Below are positions 33,738-41,992 of a stretch of DNA of 64,000 nt, one piece after another. The translations under genes and the position numbers were made by a program. The stretch is from Nonomuraea deserti. GTDB lineage: Bacteria > Actinomycetota > Actinomycetes > Streptosporangiales > Streptosporangiaceae. The stretch is taken from contig NZ_SMKO01000003.1 in the NCBI RefSeq assembly GCF_004348685.1, positions 62,001 through 126,000 of the forward strand. The letters run 5' to 3'. Below the pieces are notes generated by a model. That model was not told where the DNA came from, did not search any database, and saw only the letters and a program-made list of their open reading frames with translations. Position 1 is the first letter of the stretch, and each line of letters starts with the position of its first letter.

Positions 33738-34502
33738 TCAGGCGGCCAGGAAACGTTCGATGGCCGACACGAGGGCCAGCGGCGTCTCGTCCATCGCGTA
33801 GTGGCCGGCGTCGGCGAAGGTCAGCAGTTCGGCGTCGGTGTACCACTGCAGCCAGGTGCCCCGCATGACGTCGGCGGAGAGCGCGGGGTCGTGCTCGCCG
33901 GCGATGACGAGCACCGGTGTGGCGGAACCGGTCACCTCGGTGTGGAAGTCGGTCCTGGCCCAGGCGTCGAGGTACGTGCGGTAGGCCGTCACCGTGGAGT
34001 TGCCCAGCGAGCCGGCCACCATCTCGTCGAGCCACGCGCCGGGAAGCCGGTTGCCGGTGGTGAGATCGATGATGGCGCGGCGGTTGGCGGGCTCCTCGGC
34101 GGACCCGGAGAACAGCGCCCAGCTCTGGTCGTCGAACGGCACGCCGGAGGCCGGCACCGGGGAGATGCCGACGAGCCTGCGCACCCGCCCGGGCGCGTCC
34201 AGCATCACGCGCTGCATCGCCGTCCCGCCCATCGAGTGACCGACCAGGGAGAACGTCTCCCAGCCCAGCTTGTCGGCGAGCGCGATCACGTCGCCGGAGA
34301 TCTCGGCGAGGGAGTACTCGCCGGTGAGGTCGCGCGCCTCGCCGTACCCCCGGTAGTCGGGGAAGGCGTAGCTGAAGGCGTCGCCGTCGAGGTAGGGCTG
34401 CACCTTCCTGAAGGAGGTGCGGTCGCCGAACCAGCCGTGCAGCACGATCACGTGGTGCGGCCCTGAGCCGGTGACGTCGTGGGGGAGGACGACAGGGGCC
34501 AT
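33738..34502 (-). CDS. Alpha/beta hydrolase
   Basis: A 254-residue hydrolase with a complete triad: S in G-H-S-M-G-G (about residue 92), D in G-E-H-D-P-A-L, H in A-G-H-Y-A-M-D-E. The oxyanion segment H-G-W-F-G is near residue 22. It is an esterase, lactonase or C-C bond hydrolase; the substrate is unknown. It lies 22 bases upstream of the P450 and nine bases after the ATPase gene, so all are likely one transcript. Confidence 0.85.
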   Translation of the reverse strand: MAPVVLPHDVTGSGPHHVIVLHGWFGDRTSFRKVQPYLDGDAFSYAFPDYRGYGEARDLTGEYSLAEISGDVIALADKLGWETFSLVGHSMGGTAMQRVMLDAPGRVRRLVGISPVPASGVPFDDQSWALFSGSAEEPANRRAIIDLTTGNRLPGAWLDEMVAGSLGNSTVTAYRTYLDAWARTDFHTEVTGSATPVLVIAGEHDPALSADVMRGTWLQWYTDAELLTFADAGHYAMDETPLALVSAIERFLAA

Positions 34503-34511
34503 GGTGTCTCC

Positions 34512-35000
34512 TTAGCGTTCGTGGCAACCGGATGGGGTGGCGGGCGGCATCGCGCTCGCGGGCTGGGCGCCGCCGTGGCACTGCAGGCTGAACCAGACGT
34601 ACTTGCCGTTCTCGTGCTGGACCGCGCCCCACTGGTCGGCCTGCGCCTCCACCAGGAACAGCCCGCGCCCGCTCTCGGCGAGGAAGTCGGGAGCCCGGCG
34701 TGTGGGGAGGGTCCGGTCGTGGTCGCAGACCGCCAGCCAGATCGTGGTGGCTCCGGCCCGTACGTTGATCCTGATCCCGGAGGATCCGGGCGGCGGCGGG
34801 GCGGCGTGCTGGACGGCGTTCGTGACCAGCTCGCTGGTCAGCTCGGCGATCGTCGCCTCGTTCGCGGAGGAGAGCGGCAGCTTCCAGGAGGTGAGCATCC
34901 CCGACACCCAGCGGCGGGCGATGGATGAGGCGATCGGCGAGCAGGGCAGATCGCACCAGCGGGAGAGCAGCCGGCTCGTGGAATCGGTGAGGACATTCAC
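34512..35000 (-). CDS. RsbW/SpoIIAB-like ATP-binding protein (anti-sigma kinase type)
   Basis: A 162-residue HATPase_c protein. N-box T-S-E-L-V-T-N-A-V-Q-H-A (residues about 54-65), then V-C-D-H-D and G-R-G-L-F-L-V. Streptomycete relatives are numerous; they bind ATP and may phosphorylate anti-anti-sigma factors or act in other switches. The N-terminal 40 residues are more variable. A long leader of about 200 bases precedes it, with a promoter at 35203-35231. It is the first gene of the run with hydrolase, P450 and IclR. Confidence 0.8.
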   Translation of the reverse strand: MNVLTDSTSRLLSRWCDLPCSPIASSIARRWVSGMLTSWKLPLSSANEATIAELTSELVTNAVQHAAPPPPGSSGIRINVRAGATTIWLAVCDHDRTLPTRRAPDFLAESGRGLFLVEAQADQWGAVQHENGKYVWFSLQCHGGAQPASAMPPATPSGCHER

Positions 35001-35202
35001 GGCGCGCTCGCTCTCGCCGGCAGTAAATGGCAGGTCAGTGTGCCACCGATGCGGACTCCCGACCTCACGCCGCCCTCTATGGGGCGCGTGGGGGCGCGTC
35101 CGGCCTCGGGTTTCAGGCGATCAATCGCGAACACGGCGGGGGCTTCTCCCGGATGCCCAAATAATGGGCGCGGTGGTCAAAAAACGGGCGTGCAGCGAGG
35201 AA

Positions 35203-35242
35203 AGCATCGGCCGGAACAAGGCCGTTGTCAATGCGATTGACA
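35203..35242 (-). promoter_or_regulatory. Sigma-70 type promoter with inverted repeat
   Basis: On the minus strand, TTGACA (35231-35226) and GATGCT (35208-35203) are separated by exactly 17 bases. TGTCAAT-GCG-ATTGACA (35226-35242) is a 7-bp inverted repeat around the -35 and may be an operator. The start would fall near 35196, giving a leader of about 196 bases for the ATPase gene at 35000. The rest of the 391-base gap 35001-35391 shows no gene. Confidence 0.5.
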
Positions 35243-35340
35243 GAAAAAGTGGATCACTCGTCAGGGTGGCCGAGAAGGCGCTGCCGTGATGCCCCGTTTT
35301 CGCCGGAATAGACCGTCTTTCGCCCGGGCCGGCACACGTC

Positions 35341-35371
35341 GGGCGTGGGACCGGCTGCCGGTCCCACGCCC
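35341..35371. terminator. Terminator hairpin downstream of CPBP gene
   Basis: GGGCGTGGGACCGG (35341-35354) pairs perfectly with CCGGTCCCACGCCC (35358-35371), loop CTG. It lies 21 bases after the CPBP stop and upstream of the promoter for the ATPase run, separating the two transcripts. Confidence 0.75.
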
Positions 35372-35391
35372 GCTTCCGTGCCGTGGCAGTT

Positions 35392-36357
35392 TCACTGCCG
35401 ATGGGCGCTCCCCTGTCCGGGTTCCTGCCCGGACTCATGCGTGGGCTCCTGCCCGGGCTCCCCGGCCGGGCGGTAGCCGAGCCGGCCTCGGGTCGCGACG
35501 ATCACCAGGAACGCCGCCGTGGTGCCCGCGAGGAGGGTGACCCGGCCCGCGTGCTCGGAGGTGGCGATCGACGGGAACATGTCCGAGTAGACGATCGACA
35601 TGAAGTTGTTGACGCTGACGTGCAGCAGCATGACCAGCGGCAGGCTCTGGCCGGTCCGGTTGAACACCCAGGTGACGACCACGCTGAAGACGCAGGCGAA
35701 GGCGATGAACTCGCCGACCCTCAGCCAGGTGACGTCCGGCCACCCACCCCACTCGCTCAGGAACAGCGGCAGGTGCCAGATGCCCCACAGCGGACCGAGG
35801 ACGACGGTGGCGCCGAGCGGGCCGAGCCTGCGCTGCATGCGGGGCAGGGCGAAATCCCGCCAGCCGGGCTCTTCCGCCAGTCCGGTGGTGGCCATCTGGA
35901 TCAGCAGGCCGGGCACGTAGGCCACCAGCGCGGCGACCGACGGCATGTGGATGTCCTCGTTGGAGAGCGCGAACCCGGTGACGATGATGGCGGCGGGAAC
36001 GCCGAGGGCCGTTCCGAGGTACCAGACCCAGCTGACCCGCCACTTGGTCATCCGCCTGACCCACCGGCGGACGCCTTCCTTGCCGTCCGCGACCCTGGTC
36101 ACGAGGTAGGCGGCGAAGATGGGGCCGAGATAGGCGCCGGGGAGGACGCCGGTGAACTGCGTGGTGCCGAGCAGCGTGGGGAAGGAGAAGTCCAGGATGC
36201 CAAGGCCGTTGTTCGACAGGACGTAGGGGGCCCAGGCGACCCAGCTCATCAGGTTGGCCAGGACGAAGAAACTGATCACCGGACGGCTGCGGATGAACCC
36301 CCGGATCCCGCTCCGGGGCGCACTCTGCCCGGCATCCACCGGGTTGTCGACGATCAT
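35392..36357 (-). CDS. CPBP family intramembrane protease
   Basis: A 321-residue protein with about eight membrane helices. Motif 1 is E162-E163-P-G-W-R167; motif 2 is L-W-G-I-W-H-L-P; and the third His region is L-L-H-V-S-V-N-N. This is the CAAX/CPBP glutamic protease pattern, in the version common in soil bacteria. The C-terminal tail has a short G-Q-E-P-x-x-E-S-type repeat outside the membrane. It has no obvious operon partner. ATG at 36357. Confidence 0.85.
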   Translation of the reverse strand: MIVDNPVDAGQSAPRSGIRGFIRSRPVISFFVLANLMSWVAWAPYVLSNNGLGILDFSFPTLLGTTQFTGVLPGAYLGPIFAAYLVTRVADGKEGVRRWVRRMTKWRVSWVWYLGTALGVPAAIIVTGFALSNEDIHMPSVAALVAYVPGLLIQMATTGLAEEPGWRDFALPRMQRRLGPLGATVVLGPLWGIWHLPLFLSEWGGWPDVTWLRVGEFIAFACVFSVVVTWVFNRTGQSLPLVMLLHVSVNNFMSIVYSDMFPSIATSEHAGRVTLLAGTTAAFLVIVATRGRLGYRPAGEPGQEPTHESGQEPGQGSAHRQ

Positions 36358-36693
36358 CCCACTTCCTCCTCAGGCAGGACCGCTTGACTGACAGGGATGA
36401 GCACACCAGCCGCGCACCCCGCCCGTCGCTCCCACGTACACCCCATTCGAGGTACAGCCAGGGGCACTCACGGAGAGAACGCCCAGGTGAGCGAGCCGGG
36501 CACGCGTCGCCCCCCGACGGCCCCAGAGGGCTTCGTGATGATCGGAGCGCCTTCGTGTGCGGATGAAAGTTTCACGGACCGGAATATTCACCAAGGAAGT
36601 GTCCGGCCATTTGGCGCCTATATCGGGTGTTCGGCGTCCGGTCCTCCGGTTGACCCGGCATTGACAATTGTCGACTTTTCCGGAGAACCTGTT
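36358..36693. other. Non-coding region upstream of DoxX gene
   Basis: No gene is supported in this stretch. It is less GC-rich at 36560-36680 and contains TTGACA at 36661-36666, a possible -35, inside GACAATTGTC (36663-36672, a perfect palindrome). No -10 with good spacing is clear. The CelR-type box follows at 36694. Confidence 0.5.
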
Positions 36694-36707
36694 TGGGAGC
36701 GCTCCCA
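36694..36707. promoter_or_regulatory. CelR/CebR-type operator, perfect 14-bp box
   Basis: TGGGAGCGCTCCCA is identical to the published cellulase-regulon operator bound by CelR (Thermobifida) and CebR (Streptomyces). It lies 58 bases before the DoxX start at 36765 and 27 bases after a TTGACA, where a repressor would block transcription. A second exact copy is at 39793. Confidence 0.85.
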
Positions 36708-36764
36708 CAATTTGTCCCGGAACCCGGCACCACGTCCGTGCCTTCCCCTTGAAAGGACACCGCG

Positions 36765-37184
36765 GTGGATTCACTGATCAAGAATCAGGGGCTTTTCCTG
36801 GCTCTGTACCGGATCGTGATAGGGCTTCTGTTCGCCTGCCACGGCGCGGCGACACTCTTCGGCGTGCTGGGCGGTCCGCACGGCGCGGCGCCCGGCATCG
36901 GAGAGTGGCCAGCCTGGTGGGCGGCGGTCATCCAGCTGATCGGCGGCGTCCTCGTCCTGCTCGGCCTGGGCGCGCGTGCCGCCGCCGTCATCTGCTCGGG
37001 CAGCATGGCCTACGCCTATTTCTTCGTCCACCAGCCCCAAGCGCTCTTCCCGATCCAGAACGGCGGGGAGAAGGCCGCGCTCTTCTGCTGGGGTTTCCTG
37101 CTCGTCGCCGTCCTCGGCCCCGGACGCTGGGCGCTGTCGACGCTGCTCGCGCCCGCACGCCCTCTCGCGCACGAAAGGAGATGA
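36765..37184 (+). CDS. DoxX family membrane protein under a CelR-type box
   Basis: A 139-residue protein with four membrane helices: L-Y-R-I-V-I-G-L-L-F-A-C-H-G, then V-I-Q-L-I-G-G-V-L-V-L-L-G-L-G, then A-Y-A-Y-F-F-V-H-Q-P, typical of DoxX-like proteins. Members relate to redox balance; a role next to cellulose use is not known. GTG at 36765 follows AAAGGAC. It heads toward the sigma-factor gene. Its upstream CelR-type box suggests induction during cellobiose growth. Confidence 0.75.
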   Translation: MDSLIKNQGLFLALYRIVIGLLFACHGAATLFGVLGGPHGAAPGIGEWPAWWAAVIQLIGGVLVLLGLGARAAAVICSGSMAYAYFFVHQPQALFPIQNGGEKAALFCWGFLLVAVLGPGRWALSTLLAPARPLAHERR

Positions 37185-37359
37185 CGACGGCGGCGCCGGC
37201 CTTCCAACCCGCGACAGATCCGTACGGACATATGCCCGCCCGCCATTCCCGGCACGCCCGATATTCCTGATCGCCGGGGAATTCCTGGCGTACGCGAAGA
37301 ACCCGTACGCGCCCGCACGATATTTCCGCTGCAGAGATTCGCCACGCCATGGCGCGCGG

Positions 37360-38295
37360 TCAGTTTTCCGTCCAGGGCCGGAGTTTTTCTGGATTGAGCA
37401 CGGCCCAGATGCGCTTGATCCGGTCGCCTGCGACGTCGAACGCCATCACCACGATGGTGGCGCCGTCCTGCTGGGCCACCAGCCCGGGCCGGCCGTTGAC
37501 CGTGCGCTCCAGGATGGTCACGTCGGGCGCCAGGCGGGCGATCTCGACGAAGCGCCGCGCGAGGCGCTCGCGGCCCTCGATCGGGCGGAGCACGGCGTTG
37601 ACGACTCCGCCGCCGTCGGCGGTGCCCGTGACGTCGGGGTCGAGGAGGTTGACGAGGGCGTCGATGTCCTTGGCCTCCCACGCCTGCTTGAAGTCCCTGA
37701 CGATGCCGGCCTGCCGGGCCGCGGGGGCCGAGGGCGGTTGTGAGGCGCGGATGCGGCGGCGGGCCGAGGTGGCCAGCTGGCGGCAGGCCGCCGGAGTGCG
37801 CCCGACGATCTCGGCGACCTCGGCGAAGGAGTAGCGGAAGACGTCGTGCAGGATGAACGTCACCCGCTGGGCGGGAGTCATGGATTCGAGCACGACGAGG
37901 AAGGCCATGTTGACCGACTCGTCGAGGGTGACCCGGTCGGCCGGGTCGGTCACGGTGGCGCCCGGCCGGTCGGCGCTCCACTCCGTGTGTTCGGGCAGCG
38001 GCTCCGGGATCCATTCGCCCACATAGCGCTCGTGCCGGGCCCGTGCCGAGCCGAGCAGGTCGAGGCAGACGCGGCTGGCGACCTTCGCCAGCCAGGCGCC
38101 GGGAGAGTCGATGGCGTCCTGCTGCTGCCGGGACATCGCGTACCAGCGGGCGTAGGTCTCCTGCACGACGTCCTCCGCGTCGGCCAGGGAACCGAGGAGC
38201 CGGTAGGCGAGATTGATCAGGTGGCGCCGCTCGCTCATGATCGCGCTCAGGCCCGGATCGGGCCGGGCGTGTGTCGGCTCGGATGGGGTGGTCAT
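37360..38295 (-). CDS. ECF sigma factor with SnoaL-like C-terminal domain (ECF41/SigJ type)
   Basis: A 311-residue sigma factor. Region 2 (about 15-85) has R-H-L-I-N-L-A-Y-R-L-L-G-S-L-A-D-A-E-D-V-V-Q-E. Region 4 (about 118-172) has T-P-A-Q-R-V-T-F-I-L, and V-A-E-I-V-G-R-T-P-A-A-C-R-Q-L-A is its recognition helix. The extra 120 residues form a SnoaL-like fold, the mark of ECF41; that tail regulates the sigma factor without a separate anti-sigma. ECF41 genes usually sit next to a carboxymuconolactone decarboxylase-like or oxidoreductase target; here the convergent neighbour is a DoxX gene. ATG 38295 is chosen over an earlier GC-poor in-frame codon. Confidence 0.88.
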   Translation of the reverse strand: MTTPSEPTHARPDPGLSAIMSERRHLINLAYRLLGSLADAEDVVQETYARWYAMSRQQQDAIDSPGAWLAKVASRVCLDLLGSARARHERYVGEWIPEPLPEHTEWSADRPGATVTDPADRVTLDESVNMAFLVVLESMTPAQRVTFILHDVFRYSFAEVAEIVGRTPAACRQLATSARRRIRASQPPSAPAARQAGIVRDFKQAWEAKDIDALVNLLDPDVTGTADGGGVVNAVLRPIEGRERLARRFVEIARLAPDVTILERTVNGRPGLVAQQDGATIVVMAFDVAGDRIKRIWAVLNPEKLRPWTEN

Positions 38296-38442
38296 GGTGC
38301 CGCGGGCTCCCTCGGTCGCATCTTTACTTACCCGTTCGACGAGACACGCCACCGATGTGTGAGGAGCCGCCCCGGATCGAGCTGCGAGTCACGCGCTCGC
38401 TCCGGCGAACGAGCCTGCCCGGCGGGAAGGATGCCGGGCGAT

Positions 38443-39051
38443 TCACATGTTCTTGAGGACGACTTCCGGCGTCCGCGGATGCGGGGTGTTCTCGATGCCG
38501 GCCCGCTCTGCCGCGCTGATCAGTCCTAACCTGTGCAGCAGCCTGGCGGACTCGTGCCAGCATTCTCTCGCACGCTCATCCTGCCGCAGTTCCTGCAGTG
38601 AGCTGCCGAGACCCCACCAGTGGATGGCCTCGGTGTAGCTGCCGCGGTTCCCGGCGGTGCCGTCCGCCCGCAGGGCCTGCTGGAAGAGTTCGACGGCGTG
38701 TTCTCTCCTGCCGGTGATCCGGTGGAGCTCGGCCAGCAGTCCCAGGGCGATGGCGGTGCCGGAGTCGTCGCCGATGTCACGGGTGAGTGCGAGCGCGCGC
38801 TCGTAGGCCGCCTGCGCTTCGCCGAGGAGGCCCGCCCGCCGGTACGTGAGACCGATGTTGGACAGGGTGATGGCCTCCCCGAAACGATTGCCCGCTCCCC
38901 TCTCCACGTCGACGGACTCCTTGAAATGCTCGATCGCGCTGTCGAAACGGCCGAGCCGGCTGTGGGCGACCGCGAGCCGGTCGAGCTGCGCCGCCTCGCC
39001 CCGGCGGTTGCCGAGCCGCCGTGTCCCCGCCGGGCCGTCCGGCGGGGACAC
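38443..39051 (-). pseudogene. TPR-repeat C-terminal fragment of a large regulator
   Basis: About 202 residues of TPR repeats (D-R-L-A-V-A-H-S-R-L-G-R-F, then S-N-I-G-L-T-Y-R-R-A-G-L, then L-A-L-T-R-D-I-G-D) ending in a short C-terminus. It is the typical tail of AfsR/SARP or NB-ARC-TPR regulators of about 700-1000 residues. Everything before is missing: the LPMO gene starts only 31 bases upstream and is in another frame. It is most likely a remnant; a small stand-alone TPR protein from GTG 39051 cannot be excluded. Confidence 0.55.
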
Positions 39052-39082
39052 ATGGGCGGTCGGGCGGCAGAGCGTCAGGTCC

Positions 39083-39751
39083 TCAGGAGAAGTTGACGTC
39101 GCTGCAGATGTAGTACGCCTGGTCCATGTGCGAGGCCTGCCAGATGGTGAAGACGACGTGGCGTCCGCTGCGGCCGGGCGCGCTGGCGTCGAAGGTGATG
39201 TTCTGGCTCGGGGCGTAGCTGCCGGTCTCGCGCACCAGTTCCAGGCTGCTCCAGGTGAGCGGCTGGGTGGCGGGGTTGAAGCCCTGGCGGGTGACGTAGA
39301 CGCGGAAGTAGTCGGCCCCGTGGCTGGCCTGGTCGTAGAGGTGGAGCTGGAAGTTGGTGCCGATGTCGGTGGTCTTCCACTCGCCCACGGCGTCGAGGGA
39401 GCGGTAGCGGCCGCCCTCGGTCCGGCCGCCGCTGCAGAGCTGGCCGTCGGGGACGGCCGCCTGGTGGTTGCCGCCGACGTTGTTGCGGTAGAGGCCGTTC
39501 CAGTTCCACATGGCGTTCGGGTTGTCCTGCCATGCCTGCCAGCACATGGGGTCTTCCTGCTGCATGGCCGGGTTCAGGTGGTCGTCGCCCCAGCGCAGCC
39601 AGCAGCCGTAGTTGCGGGAGGCGGGGTCGATGATCGATCCGTGGGCCGAGGCTGACTCGGCCCACGGCAGCAGGCAGAGCAGGGCCGCGGCCATGATGGT
39701 GAGGACGCGAAGCGCCCGGCGGGCGGGTACGGCGGGCTTGTGAGGTTGCAT
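39083..39751 (-). CDS. AA10 lytic polysaccharide monooxygenase
   Basis: A 222-residue secreted protein. Signal peptide 1-36 ends S-A-S-A, leaving H37 as the mature N-terminus. The histidine brace is completed by H144 in Q-A-S-H-G-A-D-Y. The mature domain has Y-G-C-W-L-R-W, and a C-terminal H-M-D-Q-A-Y-Y-I-C-S-D-V pattern. There is no carbohydrate-binding module. LPMOs oxidise crystalline cellulose or chitin with copper. ATG 39751 is chosen because GGAGAA lies upstream and because it gives a signal that exposes H37. A CelR-type box lies 42 bases before it, so cellulose is the likely substrate. Confidence 0.92.
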   Translation of the reverse strand: MQPHKPAVPARRALRVLTIMAAALLCLLPWAESASAHGSIIDPASRNYGCWLRWGDDHLNPAMQQEDPMCWQAWQDNPNAMWNWNGLYRNNVGGNHQAAVPDGQLCSGGRTEGGRYRSLDAVGEWKTTDIGTNFQLHLYDQASHGADYFRVYVTRQGFNPATQPLTWSSLELVRETGSYAPSQNITFDASAPGRSGRHVVFTIWQASHMDQAYYICSDVNFS

Positions 39752-39792
39752 CGTGCGTTCTCCGTCTGTCCGGCGAAGTGCGTCCGGGATGA

Positions 39793-39806
39793 TGGGAGCG
39801 CTCCCA
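39793..39806. promoter_or_regulatory. CelR/CebR-type operator upstream of AA10 gene
   Basis: Exact copy of TGGGAGCGCTCCCA, 42 bases before the LPMO start on the minus strand. In Thermobifida and Streptomyces this sequence is bound by a LacI-family repressor released by cellobiose. The repressor gene itself cannot be identified in this window. Confidence 0.9.
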
Positions 39807-40003
39807 ATCGCCGCCGTCCTGTCACGTCGACGTGGAGGCGACGGTTGACTGCTACCTTCACGGGCGGGCTCGCCGGCTGTCAACGACAGCGGGCTCGGGC
39901 GGGCTGCTCACGTACTTCTTCGCGGGCGTTGTGAGCAGCTCGAACGCCCCGGCCAGGCCATCGCCTGGCTCATGAAATTTCATGAAACTTGCCGACGAGG
40001 TCG

Positions 40004-41509
40004 CTACTCGTCCTCGGTGAACACCATTTCGCGGCGCTTGCGGATCGCCGGGAGGACGGCGACGACGAGCGCCGCCAGAGCCAGCGCCAGCAGCACCGCG
40101 GAGATCGGCCGGGTCAGGAAGACCGACGCGTCGCCGCGCTGGATGATCATCGCCCGCCGCAGGTTCTCCTCGAGCAGGGGGCCGAGGACGAAGCCGAGCA
40201 GCAGCGGCGCCGGCTCGCAGCCGCACTTGATCAGGATGTACCCCAGGAGCCCGAAGAGCACGATCGCGTAGACGTCGAACGCGTTGAACCCCAGGGAGTA
40301 CGTGCCGATCGAGGCGAACAGGATGATCATCGGGAACAGCACCTGGTACGGGATGCGCAACATGCGCACCCACATGCCGATCAGCGGCAGATTCAGCAGC
40401 ACGAGCAGCACGTTGCCGATCCACATCGACGCGATCAGGCCCCAGAACAGCTCGGGCTCGTCGGTGATGACATTCGGGCCCGGCGTGATGCCGTGCACGA
40501 TGAACGCGCCGACCATCAGCGCCATGACCGGGTGAGCGGGCAGCCCCAGGGTCAGCAGCGGGATGAACGACGTCTGCGCGGCCGCGTTGTTCGCCGACTC
40601 GGGGCCGGCGACGCCCTCGATCGCGCCGCGCCCGAACTCCTGCTGCCGCTTCGAGATGCGCTTCTCGACGGCGTACGAGGTGAACGAGGCCAGCACGTGG
40701 CCACCGCCGGGCAGGACGCCGAGCGCGGCCCCGAGACCCGTGCCCCGCAGGATCGGGCCGACGATGCGGCGCCGGTCCTCGCGGGTGGGCCAGAGGTTCT
40801 TCACCTTGCTGACGACCGCCGTGCGGGTCTGCTCGTTCTCCAGGTTGCGCAGGATCTCGGCCACGCCGAACATGCCGACGGCGACCGACACGAAGTCGAT
40901 GCCTCCGTACAGCTCGCGCTGGCCGAAGACGAATCGGGGCGTGCCGGTGTAGATGTCCTGGCCGACCGTCCCGAGCAGGACGCCGAGGAAGATCATCGCC
41001 AGTGCCTTGATCGCGCTGCCGCGCGCCAGCGCGATCGACACGATCAGGCCGAGCAGCACCAGCGAGAAGTACTCGGGCGGGCCGAACTGCAGCGCGACGC
41101 GGGCCAGCGGCGGGGCCGCGATGGCGAGCGCGACGGTGGCGATCGTGCCCGCGATGAACGATCCGATCGCGGCGGTGGCCAGCGCGGGGCCGGCCCTGCC
41201 CTGCCGGGCCATCTCGTGCCCGTCCAGGGCGGTGACCGCCGCCGACGACTCGCCGGGCAGGTTGATCAGGATGGCGGTCGTCGAGCCGCCGTACTGGGCG
41301 CCGTAATAGATACCGGCCAGCATGATCAGCGCCGTCACCGGCTCGAAGTTGAACGTGATCGGCAGCAGCATCGCCACCGTCGCCGTCGGCCCGATGCCGG
41401 GCAGCACGCCGACCGCCGTTCCGAGCAGCACACCCACGAAGCAGTAGAGGACGTTCTGGATCAGGAGGGCCGTCGAGAAGCCCAGGGCGAGGTTGTCGAG
41501 AAGTTCCAT
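40004..41509 (-). CDS. tctA: Tripartite tricarboxylate transporter, large permease (TctA family)
   Basis: A 501-residue permease with about 11-12 helices. It has the TctA family hallmark [16 protein letters not shown] near the N-terminus, and the repeat-type motif [17 protein letters not shown] in the middle. It carries organic acids such as citrate or aromatic dicarboxylates with a cation gradient, using the TctC binding protein. The substrate is open. It is last in the operon TctC-TctB-TctA and 20 bases after TctB. Confidence 0.9.
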   Translation of the reverse strand: MELLDNLALGFSTALLIQNVLYCFVGVLLGTAVGVLPGIGPTATVAMLLPITFNFEPVTALIMLAGIYYGAQYGGSTTAILINLPGESSAAVTALDGHEMARQGRAGPALATAAIGSFIAGTIATVALAIAAPPLARVALQFGPPEYFSLVLLGLIVSIALARGSAIKALAMIFLGVLLGTVGQDIYTGTPRFVFGQRELYGGIDFVSVAVGMFGVAEILRNLENEQTRTAVVSKVKNLWPTREDRRRIVGPILRGTGLGAALGVLPGGGHVLASFTSYAVEKRISKRQQEFGRGAIEGVAGPESANNAAAQTSFIPLLTLGLPAHPVMALMVGAFIVHGITPGPNVITDEPELFWGLIASMWIGNVLLVLLNLPLIGMWVRMLRIPYQVLFPMIILFASIGTYSLGFNAFDVYAIVLFGLLGYILIKCGCEPAPLLLGFVLGPLLEENLRRAMIIQRGDASVFLTRPISAVLLALALAALVVAVLPAIRKRREMVFTEDE

Positions 41510-41529
41510 GCCTCAATCCGGATGTCGCG

Positions 41530-41991
41530 TCAGAACCCCAGCCACGGGCCCCAGAGCGGGAGCCGCAGCTGAAGCCCGACGACGAAGATGAGCGTGCCGG
41601 CCACGGTCAGCCCGGCGGCCACGGCCACGGCCGTCAGCAGCCGTACGCGCGAACTGGCCAGCGTGGTGAGCAGGGCGGTCACCGCCGACGCCGGCACGAA
41701 CCCGAGCCCCCGTACGGTGAATCCGAAGAACACGAGCGCGAGCGTGATGACGGCGACCGCACGCCAGGGGATCCGCCCGAACGCGATCATCTCGCCGGCG
41801 ACGAGCCCCTTGATGACGATGCCCAGGCCCAGCGCGGCCACGAGCAAGCCGACCAGCAGCGGGAAGGCGCCGGGGCCCATCCGCAGAGGGGTGCCCAGCT
41901 CGTAGCCGAGCGACCCCACCACGAATGCGCCACCGAGCAGGATGAAGATTCCCCCGGCGAGGACGTCGGGGAAGGACCGGCGGCGCTCCAC
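41530..41991 (-). CDS. tctB: Tripartite tricarboxylate transporter, small permease (TctB family)
   Basis: A 153-residue protein with four membrane helices. The N-terminus R-R-R-S-F-P-D-V-L-A-G-G-I-F-I-L-L-G and later Y-E-L-G-T-P-L-R-M-G-P-G-A-F-P are characteristic of TctB. It starts with GTG at 41991, one base after the TctC stop at 41993 (gap of one). It forms the membrane complex with TctA. Confidence 0.88.
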   Translation of the reverse strand: MERRRSFPDVLAGGIFILLGGAFVVGSLGYELGTPLRMGPGAFPLLVGLLVAALGLGIVIKGLVAGEMIAFGRIPWRAVAVITLALVFFGFTVRGLGFVPASAVTALLTTLASSRVRLLTAVAVAAGLTVAGTLIFVVGLQLRLPLWGPWLGF

Positions 41992-41992
41992 C

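Noticed and set aside
31767..35000. Natural-product gene cluster (P450, hydrolase, regulators)
   Set aside because: No core synthase, NRPS, PKS, terpene cyclase or RiPP gene is present; a catabolic or signalling run fits better.
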